Part shown: one piece after another, positions 60,501 through 64,000 of the stretch
Position numbering within the stretch: the first letter of the stretch is position 1
How the letters are laid out: the number at the start of each line of letters is the position of its first letter
Assembly: GCA_037349315.1 (NCBI GenBank)
Contig: JBAIAC010000024.1
Span: 34,149,501-34,213,500 of the forward strand
Source: Chelydra serpentina
Lineage: Eukaryota > Chordata > Testudines > Chelydridae
Length of the DNA: 64,000 bases
Direction of reading: 5' to 3'
Program-made: the position numbers and the translations under genes
The notes under the pieces: model-generated
Seen by the model: only the letters and a program-made list of their open reading frames with translations
What the model was told of the DNA's origin: nothing
The model's database searches: none

Positions 60501-62222
60501 TATTAGTCAATAACAAAAAGAGAACATTTGGAGGAAGATTGCATTTTTCAATAGATAAACTCTTAACAGAAAGTGCAATTTAACTAAACAAGTTAGTTTG
60601 GTTTTTGTAATGTAATGAAAAAGAGTGACTCTGTGATTCAAGGGTTAAATGTAATGAAAAAGAGTGACTCTGTGATTCAAGGGTTAAACCACTGCATGGA
60701 CACAGACAAGGTCTGCAATGTCCAAAAGTCATTACCATCTGACTGGTGTTTAGTGGTCTGTGGGAGTTGAGCTGGTACTCTCAGATCCCTTACTAATAGA
60801 CAGATGTCCCTACTGAAAACAAAAGAACACCACACATCCCAGTTGGCATTATTTGGCACCACAGATGGCCGTCTCACAAGAATGAACAAGTATTGAATGA
60901 ACATGCATATTCTCATGCCTAGAGAGTAGCCCATCCTTGGGGCAGTGTGGAAAAGCTTGCACTGTCATCACTTCCATTCCCGCTACTGCCAGTTCAGTGT
61001 ATAAACAGATTCACAAATTATTGAAAATATTAAATAAGATTGGTCCAGAGACGGATCCTTGAGGAATTCCACTGATATCCTTCCTCTAGCCCAAAAGTTC
61101 TTCTTTTAGCACAACCAGTTGTTGTGTCTCCTTTAGCTAGTTCCTTACACAACTCATAATTCTTGTAATAATCCCCATTTTATCCAGATAAACTAATAAT
61201 TTCCCAAATTGAACTGTATCAAATGCTTTACTGAAGTCCAGATAGATTAGAGCTACCACATTTCCCTTGTCTAAAAGATTAGCTAGCTTAAAGAAAGATC
61301 AGGTCTGTGTGACACAACCTACTTTTAGTAAACCTATGTTGCATTTTATCCCATTTTCAGTTTACGTCAATGTCTTTAATTATTCTTTACTTCAATATTT
61401 GTTCTAAAACCTTTCATACTATTGAGTCAGACTAATGGGGTGTGGTTACCTAGATCACTTTTTCCCCTTTCTTAAATATAGGTACTAGGTTTAATATTTT
61501 TCAGTTATACGGTACCTCAGTTTGATAGATTTATTAAAAATCCTTGCTAACAAGATGTTTGGTTATTAAAGTTAAAAAGACAAAAAATTGGGAGAGAAAA
61601 AAAGGAAATCGATGTAGAGTACATTTTCCAAAGCACAGAATCTCCATTTCTTATATTTATAACATCATATATATTTTCCAATATGATGCTGGAACATTGT
61701 ACAGTTTATTATAGTTTATAAGCCAAATTTACTCCTGTGCAGAGGGCCCACAAAAAGCTTATTATTAATTATTACCATCAGATGCCTAAGAACCCCAAAA
61801 ATGAGCTGGGATGTTATTAGGTGCAGTGAAAACACAGAACAAAAAGACAGACCCTGCCCCAAAAAGCTTGCAGACTAAATAATATTCCACTTAAATCCTA
61901 CCTAAACCCTGGTGTAAGCAAGCTTAATACCACTTAACGCAGTGGAGCTGTAGCTACTCATGTTGCTGTGAATTTGATCCAATGATCTTAACTAAGTTTA
62001 ACCAGCTGTTTTGTTTTACTTTCTAGGTGTTCATGTCTTTGGCCTTTGTTCTACTGCTCTCATTACTGACATCATACAGCTGTCAACAGGGTATCAGACA
62101 CCATATTTCCTGACTGTATGCAAACCTAACTACACATCCCTAAATGTATCCTGCTCAGAAAATTCTTACATTGTGGAAGACATTTGTTCAGGATCTGATC
62201 CCATAATCATCAATGGTGGAAG
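33504..62222 (+). CDS. PLPPR4 (PRG-1), 5' part of a spliced gene
   Basis: PLPPR4 is a neuron-enriched, six-span plasma-membrane protein related to lipid phosphate phosphatases but without their catalytic residues; it modulates lysophosphatidate signalling at excitatory synapses. Four exons join in frame: 78, 186, 130 and 196 nt, all with GT donors and AG acceptors. The 196 codons show TM1 around residues 16-45, an extracellular loop with [15 protein letters not shown]2 around 75-95, a basic cytoplasmic stretch [10 protein letters not shown]3 around 130-150, and the loop [11 protein letters not shown] with N-glycosylation sequons at N166 and N171. The LPP motif K-x6-RP is reduced to K164 without RP, in line with the inactive family. 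The remaining exons lie past the right edge. Confidence 0.93.
34735..34890 (+). mobile_element. MIR-like SINE
   Basis: The block TGTGCCTTAGTTTCCCCGTC followed by TGTAACACAAAGATGG and CTTGCCTCATGGAGG matches the MIR core in order. No target duplication seen. Confidence 0.65.
35521..36339. mobile_element. Miniature element with AAGGCCTTGGCTACACTTGC ends
   Basis: The left end AAGGCCTTGGCTACACTTAC and right end GCAAGTGTAGCCAAGGCCTT are inverted over about 20 bases. The interior has CAGCGCTGTA words, two near-palindromic (AGATACAGCGCTG) blocks, G-rich runs (GGGGGGGGGG) near 35845-35940 and a pyrimidine tract. Long frames at 35607 and 35801 are composition effects. Flanks TAA/TTA do not give a certain duplication. 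Probably PIF/Harbinger-like. Confidence 0.6.
36400..36772 (+). mobile_element. Older CR1 3' end
   Basis: Encodes remnants of the CR1 C-terminus ([18 protein letters not shown] near 36415-36465, [10 protein letters not shown] near 36540) and a 3' tail AGGTCAGATTAGATATTCACAATGG. Stops interrupt it. It ends right where the young CR1 begins, so the two are adjacent. Confidence 0.65.
36776..39121 (+). mobile_element. Young CR1 LINE, 5'-truncated
   Basis: Runs from inside ORF2 to an intact CR1 3' end. After the stop comes TTGGGGTTGGTCCTGC, GGTTGGACTAGATGACCTCC and two ATTCTATG repeats (ATTCTATGATTCTATG), which is the diagnostic CR1 terminus. The 5' end is cut inside the endonuclease domain, the usual result of incomplete reverse transcription. 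The 3' tail is shared with the SINE at 4854-5034. Confidence 0.92.
36794..39034 (+). CDS. CR1 ORF2 remainder: endonuclease end plus reverse transcriptase
   Basis: An uninterrupted 746-codon frame. Residues about 30-40 hold [10 protein letters not shown], the final SDH motif of the APE endonuclease. Reverse-transcriptase blocks follow: [25 protein letters not shown] around residues 310-335, [13 protein letters not shown] around 395-408, [15 protein letters not shown] around 450-465 and the catalytic FADD at about 480-483 (38231-38242). The C-terminal region [20 protein letters not shown] follows. Translation starts at an arbitrary GTG, since the true start is lost. All catalytic blocks look intact, so divergence is small, but there is no promoter or ORF1 and this copy cannot move by itself. 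Confidence 0.93.
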   Translation: MNTANHTKEAAALITNREEIVEEAIVDGNLGGSDHEMVEFRILTQGRKESSRIQSLDFRKADFDSLRELMGKVPWENNMTGKGVEETWLYFKETLLRLQEQTIPMCRKKSKYGRQPAWLNSEILARLNHKKAAYKKWKIGQMTREEYKNIAQACRSEIRKAKSHLELQLAGDVRSNKKGFFRYVSNKKKVKESVGPLLNEGGNLVTEDVEKASVLNAFFASVFTDKGSSQTAALRSTVWGGGDQPSVEKEVVRDYLEKLDEHKSMGPDALHPRVLKELADVIAEPLAIIFDKSWQSGEVPDDWKKANVVPIFKKGKKEDPGNYRPVSLTSIPGKIMEQVLKESILNHLKEGKVIRNSQHGFTKGKSCLTNLIAFYDEITGSVDEGKAVDVLFLDFSKAFDTVSHSVLASKLKKYGLDEWTVRWIENWLDGHAQRVVINGSMSSWQPVSSGVPQGSVLGPVLFNIFINDLEDGVDCTLSKFADDTKLGGVVDTLEGRDRIQRDLDKLEDWAKRNLMRFNKDKCRVLHLGRKNPMHCYRLGTEWLGSSSAEKDLGVTVDEKLNMSQQCALVAKKANGILGCISRGISSRSRDVIIPLYSALVRPHLEYCAQFWAPHYKKDVDKLERVQRRATKMIRGLEHMTYEERLRELGLFSLQKRRVRGDLIAAFNYLKGGSKEDGSRLFSVVEDDRTRSNGLKLQRGRFRLDIRKNFFTSRVVKHWNGLPREVVESPFLKVFKVRLDKALAGMI
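39125..39405 (+). mobile_element. MIR-like SINE with long 3' tail
   Basis: MIR core words (AGACCTTGGGTAAATCACTT, CCTTGAATCTCAGCTCCTC) precede a tail with TGTACAGCACCTAGCACAAT and ATACAAATAATAAT. The tail recurs at 46910, 49370 and, reversed, at 61770. It follows the young CR1 directly. Confidence 0.65.
39985..40016. repeat. Short perfect stem-loop
   Basis: CAGATGAAGTGGGC and GCCCTCATCTG pair around a TTCA loop with one bulge. The words GATGAAGTGGGC resemble the PLE hammerhead region, so this may be a remnant of one, but it is too short to be sure. Confidence 0.35.
41716..41839. mobile_element. hAT-type miniature element, TAGGGTGACC family
   Basis: Ends TAAGGTGACCAGACAG and CTGGTCATCCTA are inverted. 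The interior has AATTGTGAAAAATCGGGAC, a G run and AATCGGGACTGTCCC. Flanks TACTCAGA and, at the right, TAACTCAGA nearly match. Same family as 24385-24508. Confidence 0.72.
42174..42279. repeat. Palindromic short repeat, GGGCCTGATTCTG family
   Basis: Starts GGGCCTGATTCTGATCTC and ends GAGATCAGATCAGGCCC, so the ends are inverted repeats. The centre contains AATGAAGTTACAG. Likely an old miniature DNA element; same group as 43636-43742. Confidence 0.55.
42983..43225. mobile_element. Miniature element with GGGCTAGTCTACACTGGC ends
   Basis: Left end GGGCTAGTCTACACTGGC, right end GCCAGTGTAGATAAGCCC. The interior carries AAGCGCGGCCGCGGC, a GCGCTTTAACG block and CTGGCGCTTTACAGCAC. Matches the fragment at 53340-53603. 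No clear duplication. Confidence 0.7.
43636..43742. repeat. Palindromic short repeat, GGCCTAATTTTCTCT family
   Basis: The left end GGCCTAATTTTCTCTCACTT and right end ATAGGAGAATCAGGCTC pair. Centre has AAGTCAATGGAGTTACACC. Old and degenerate. Confidence 0.55.
45380..45418 (+). mobile_element. Truncated end of the CATAGGCGCCGACTCC hAT family
   Basis: Begins CATAGGCGCCGACTCCGT and continues GGGCTGGAGCA, then changes to unrelated sequence. Only about 40 bases survive. Confidence 0.6.
46431..46500. repeat. Palindromic short repeat, GGGTGAAATC family
   Basis: GGGTGAAATCATGACCCCAC is followed by inverted AATGGAGCCAAGATTTCAG. The same arrangement is at 54855-54927. Confidence 0.5.
46910..47035 (+). 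mobile_element. MIR-like SINE tail
   Basis: The tail GTACAGCACCTAGCACAATG with AATACAAATAACTAAA repeats the one at 39320-39400. The MIR core is not evident upstream. Confidence 0.5.
47430..47719. mobile_element. Miniature element, GGGCAGGTTTACACT ends with TCA duplication
   Basis: Left GGGCAGGTTTACACT and right AGTGTAGACCTGGCC are inverted. TCA stands at 47427-47429 and again at 47720-47722, a 3-bp duplication of the type seen for PIF/Harbinger elements. Interior repeats GCAGAGCTTCTCCCAT twice in tandem. Confidence 0.68.
47770..47935 (-). mobile_element. CR1-type fragment
   Basis: Words AGTCATTAATGAAAATATTG, CCAGACCCAGGACTGACCCC and AACCATTGATAACTACTCTT are characteristic of the complement of CR1 coding sequence. 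No frame remains. Confidence 0.6.
49205..49460 (+). mobile_element. MIR-like SINE with long 3' tail
   Basis: MIR blocks GTGTGACCTGGAGCAAATCA and TGTGCCTCAGCTCCCCATC, then the tail ACAATGGGGCCCTGATC and AATGCAAATAATAATAA. Same layout as 39125-39405. Confidence 0.7.
50870..51540 (+). pseudogene. Decayed CR1-type LINE pieces
   Basis: Near 50880-50960 the + strand reads [20 protein letters not shown], a worn version of the KANV(V/T)PIFKKG...NYRP block. Near 51425-51520 [14 protein letters not shown] and an [13 protein letters not shown] block follow. Between them (about 50965-51400) is sequence I do not recognise, possibly another insertion. Confidence 0.5.
52232..52400 (+). mobile_element. Truncated hAT-type end near exon 2
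   Basis: Begins CAGTGGTGGGCAACCTGTGG and continues AGGGTAATCCGCTGGCGGGC and GACAGTTTGTTTACAG, matching 21458-21569. No right end is seen. It ends about 110 bp before the exon 2 acceptor. GC-rich within an AT-rich intron. Confidence 0.55.
52510..52695 (+). CDS. PLPPR4 exon 2
   Basis: Encodes residues 27-88, [16 protein letters not shown]...TFAGPAIT. The acceptor is CCCAG before TTG and the donor GTAAGT. Length 186 nt, both ends in phase 0. It holds the rest of TM1, the first extracellular loop (with C-Y-D-R-S) and much of TM2. Confidence 0.94.
53045..53093. repeat. (TC)n-(ACTC)n-(AC)n microsatellite
   Basis: Runs TCTCTCTC to CACTCTCACTC to CACACACA without a clean single unit. Confidence 0.85.
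53340..53603. mobile_element. Miniature element, GTCTTCACTGGC ends
   Basis: Left GGGCATGTCTTCACTGGC, right GCCAGTGTAGACAATCTG. Interior matches 42983-43225 (TTAAAGCGCTGTGCTTTAAC, CTACACTGGCGCTTTATAG). A copy of the same family, more worn at the right end. Confidence 0.65.
54855..54927. repeat. Palindromic short repeat, GGGGTGAAATCC family
   Basis: GGGGTGAAATCCTGCCCCCA pairs with GGAGCCAGGATTTCACCC; the centre contains two AATT/AATG CAGT-like words. Same family as 46431-46500. Confidence 0.6.
55757..55858 (+). mobile_element. CR1 3' end
   Basis: Ends GCTAGATGATCTACTGACAT then CCCTTCCAGTCCCACGTTTC and ATGATTCTATG, the CR1 terminus. Confidence 0.7.
57462..57772. mobile_element. hAT-type element, CAGGGGTGGGCAACCT ends
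   Basis: Left CAGGGGTGGGCAACCT and right AGGTTGCCTACCCCTT are inverted. Interior is AT-rich with a CGTGCCGCCTTTGGCACCCG block near the right end. No 8-bp duplication is seen. Confidence 0.65.
58260..58690. repeat. AT-rich interspersed repeat
   Basis: Starts AGAGCCGGACAAAATTTTTC and ends in CAGCTCT; contains many TTTTGAAA/TTTCAAAA words able to pair. The short terminal match AGAGC/GCTCT suggests a DNA element, but no family is assigned. Confidence 0.35.
59838..59967 (+). CDS. PLPPR4 exon 3
   Basis: Residues 89-131 and the first base of codon 132: [18 protein letters not shown], then [18 protein letters not shown]. Acceptor CATTGCAG, donor GTGGGT. Length 130 nt leaves phase 1, matched by exon 4. 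Holds the end of TM2 and the basic cytoplasmic loop. Confidence 0.93.
60611..60688. repeat. Perfect 39-bp tandem duplication
   Basis: Two identical 39-bp units, each starting TGTAATGAAAAAGAGTGACT and ending AAGGGTTAAA, lie head to tail without any mismatch. Unrelated to flanking repeats. Confidence 0.95.
61000..61520 (-). mobile_element. Old CR1-type LINE fragment
   Basis: Words TTGGTCCAGAGACGGATCCT, ATTGAACTGTATCAAATGCT and AAGTCCAGATAGATTAGAG are the complement of CR1 coding sequence (the last is the YLDFSKAFD region). Stops everywhere. Confidence 0.65.
61770..61880 (-). mobile_element. MIR-like SINE tail, reversed
   Basis: AACACAGAACAAAAAGACAG and CCCTGCCCCAAAAAGCTTGC are the complement of the MIR tail (gcttttt-ggggcaggg...tgttctgtgtt) seen at 46920. 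Confidence 0.5.
62027..62222 (+). CDS. PLPPR4 exon 4
   Basis: Completes codon 132 and encodes residues 133-196 plus two bases: [33 protein letters not shown], then VEDICSGSD. Acceptor TTTCTAG, donor GTTAGT. TM3 and the following extracellular loop with cysteines C163, C174 and C185 and two sequons. The next exon is outside the window. Confidence 0.94.
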
Positions 62223-63203
62223 GTTAGTTCCAGCTTTCATTGTGTAATAATCTTTCCTTACATGCTTTTAAAGGACATAGGTATTCACTCTTACTTTTAA
62301 TTATCAGTCCCACCCACCAGACTTAATAACTATCATCAACCCTGAGTGAGCTTTGACAGTTTTTATAACAAAACTCAGTGAATAAGTTGATCTTTAGTTA
62401 AGTTTACTGTAGACATATCTAAGGCCTAAGGGAGACTTTGGAGAGTATTCAGACAGACTCGAGTGCCTAACAGTGTGGTGGTATCCACTATTAACTAACA
62501 ATTTTCTTCCCTTTCCAGTAGGCACAGTATCTAATTCATATTTCAACATAGGTTGCTTCTACTGTGACTCTTGATAGGGTCTCCATAAGTTCTACATGCT
62601 GTGTAAGGAAAGATCATGCCTAAATACCATGTTACCTGAGGTCTCCTTCTACTTTAGTTCATAAAGTCCACAACACTTTTGTTCTTTACTACTTGTTTGT
62701 GCATTTTCTGCTTGGTTAAAGTCGGGACATTGACAGACATTGAGACTGAAGTCCCATATTTAAGAAAAGATTGCAGCATTGCAAACTTCTCCACACTCCC
62801 CAACCAATATGAGCCTCAATCCTTACCTGTCCAGGGACAAGAGGATAGTTCCTTCTCTCTGGTCACTCAGGGAGATCACTCCCATTGAGTTGGCCAACAA
62901 GCATGGAAGTTAACGCTATTTGTGGTGGTAGTTTATGTATGCTGAACATCAGTCCACTGGGAACTTAGAGACCACAAATGTGTTTTAGACAGGCCAGCAG
63001 TCATCAGAGATGAAGGACTCTATATCCTATTGCTCTGATGCACCTGGTCCTCACCATGAGTCTTAATATTTGACATTTAGTTCAAGAAACATATCTATAC
63101 TACACTAATTATACTTGTTAGGCTCTTGAAAAATGCAGTCCATCTCCTCTTAAAACTCTTTACACCACCAGTTTTTCCTAGCTCTCCCACAATAGGTTAA
63201 CTC
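62223..63203 (+). other. Start of PLPPR4 intron 4
   Basis: No exon is recognised here. The frame at 62679-62888 has no family match and no splice context. Confidence 0.7.
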
Positions 63204-63216
63204 TCCTTTCTAATTT

Positions 63217-63324
63217 CAAGTTTCAGAGTAGCAGCCGTGTTAGTCTGTGTCAGCAAAAAGAAAAGAAGTACTTGTGGCACCTTAGAGACTAAGGTTAGTC
63301 TTTAAAATGCCACAAGTACTTCTT
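63217..63324. mobile_element. Penelope-like tails, head-to-head
   Basis: A - strand tail opens TTTCAGAGTAGCAGCCGTGT and runs to GCACCTTAGAGACTAA; it is followed by a + strand GTTAGTCTTTAAAATGCC and CACAAGTACTTC. Flanks TCCTTTCTAATTT (63204-63216) and TCCTTTGTAATTT (63325-63337) agree at 12 of 13 bases, so the whole is one insertion in intron 4. Confidence 0.75.
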
Positions 63325-63429
63325 TCCTTTGTAATTTATCATTCATGTTGCACTCCCTTGAACGTTCTATATTGTGGTTTTCTAATTTGCACATAGCTAT
63401 CCAAAAGAGATCCAGCAAAATTATAGAAT

Positions 63430-63732
63430 GGCAGGAGCGTGTGAGCTGCTTGGACACACTAGCATGACCAGGGACAACTGCCGGTAAGCCTGGTGCCCAC
63501 CCTAGTGGACAGGGCTGAGGGCAGTACAGCCACACTGGAGGAGCTGCCTGGGCTGGGCACTGGCTCCTGCGAGTGGCGGCCTGACATGCTGCTGCTTTCA
63601 CTGCTGTGGTTCCTGGCCCAGGTGCTGACCATGTCCCTGCTGGTCTCGCTCACTGTCACTAGAGCCCTGCAGCTCTGCAAATATCTGCTTTATGTCCACA
63701 GATATAAATTGTGTGTCCACACAGGGCTCTAA
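63430..63732 (+). repeat. GC-rich stretch with open frame, origin unknown
   Basis: A 79-codon + strand frame (63493-63732) with a hydrophobic segment LLLSLLWFLAQVLTMSLLV is present. I see no splice sites or family match, and the surrounding sequence changes sharply to a CR1 end at 63733. Composition suggests part of an unidentified element. Confidence 0.3.
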
Positions 63733-63928
63733 CTAGAAGGATAATTAAGTACTGGAATAGACTTCCAAGGGAGGTTGTAGAATCCCCATCACTGGAGGAT
63801 TTTAAGAACATGTTAGACAAACACTTGTCAGAATGGGTCTAGGTATGCTTGGTCCTGCCTCAGCACAGGTGGCTGGACTAGATGACTTCTCAAAGTTCCT
63901 TCCAGCCCAACATTTCTATCATTCTATA
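63733..63928 (+). mobile_element. CR1 3' end
   Basis: Begins with a C-terminal remnant ([24 protein letters not shown]) and ends CCTTCCAGCCCAACATTTCT then ATCATTCTATAG. Moderately diverged; orientation same as PLPPR4. Confidence 0.72.
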
Positions 63929-64000
63929 GTGGCTAATTCTTCACTCTGTTCTTTCCTGACCCATAAGCCTTTACTCTCACCTAGGCTCTGATTCTGCAAG

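Larger units (their letters stand above)
59968..62026 (+). other. PLPPR4 intron 3, 2.06 kb
   Basis: From GTGGGT to CTTTCTAG. Contains a 39-bp tandem duplication (60611-60688), old CR1 sequence (61000-61520) and a reversed MIR-like tail. Confidence 0.9.

Noticed and set aside
63493..63732. Membrane-like 79-codon frame
   Set aside because: It has a hydrophobic stretch but no splice sites, no homologous family that I recognise, and changes abruptly to a CR1 end; listed only as an unknown stretch.

Overview
The window is vertebrate nuclear DNA, almost certainly from a cryptodiran turtle. The main clues are a tRNA-headed SINE of the tortoise Pol III type with a CR1-like tail (4854-5034), a near-intact CR1 retrotransposon (36776-39121), many hAT-type miniature elements with 8-bp target duplications, and several Penelope-like element (PLE) tails of a kind common in turtle genomes. 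Coding density is very low and genes are split by long introns. I cannot name the species.

The only host gene I can support is the 5' part of PLPPR4 (phospholipid phosphatase-related 4, also called PRG-1/LPPR4), on the + strand. Four coding exons are visible: 33504-33581, 52510-52695, 59838-59967 and 62027-62222. They join in frame into the first 196 codons plus two bases of a split codon. The exons sit behind introns of about 18.9 kb, 7.1 kb and 2.1 kb. Later exons, including those for the rest of the membrane domain and the cytoplasmic tail, lie beyond the right edge.

Region 1-33.5 kb is intergenic and upstream sequence dominated by mobile elements: a PLE insertion with inverted tails (2.2-2.65 kb), hAT elements (2.9, 6.2, 7.0, 7.9, 24.4 and 26.0 kb), a Tc1/mariner-like element carrying a nested SINE (4.3-5.4 kb), a polypurine tract (10.4-10.7 kb), a dead RTE-type LINE (11.1-12.6 kb), more PLE copies (15.1, 18.1, 21.2 and 26.4-28.4 kb), a CpG-rich multi-hairpin element (23.1 kb), an 850-bp fold-back element (29.5 kb), and an old CR1 on the - strand with a hAT element inside it (30.8-32.5 kb).

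Region 33.5-64 kb is PLPPR4. Intron 1 holds a young CR1 with an open 746-codon reading frame, MIR-like SINEs, several elements whose ends resemble GTCTACACT, and old CR1 pieces. Introns 2 and 3 and the start of intron 4 hold further fragments, a perfect 39-bp tandem duplication and another inverted PLE insertion.

The points most worth a second look are the PLE copies. They have head-to-head tails inside single target duplications, hammerhead-ribozyme-like cores near their 3' ends, one copy missing just that core, and one copy whose reverse-transcriptase region is replaced by a GC-rich hAT-derived palindrome, giving a 341-codon chimeric frame ending in a GIY-YIG domain.
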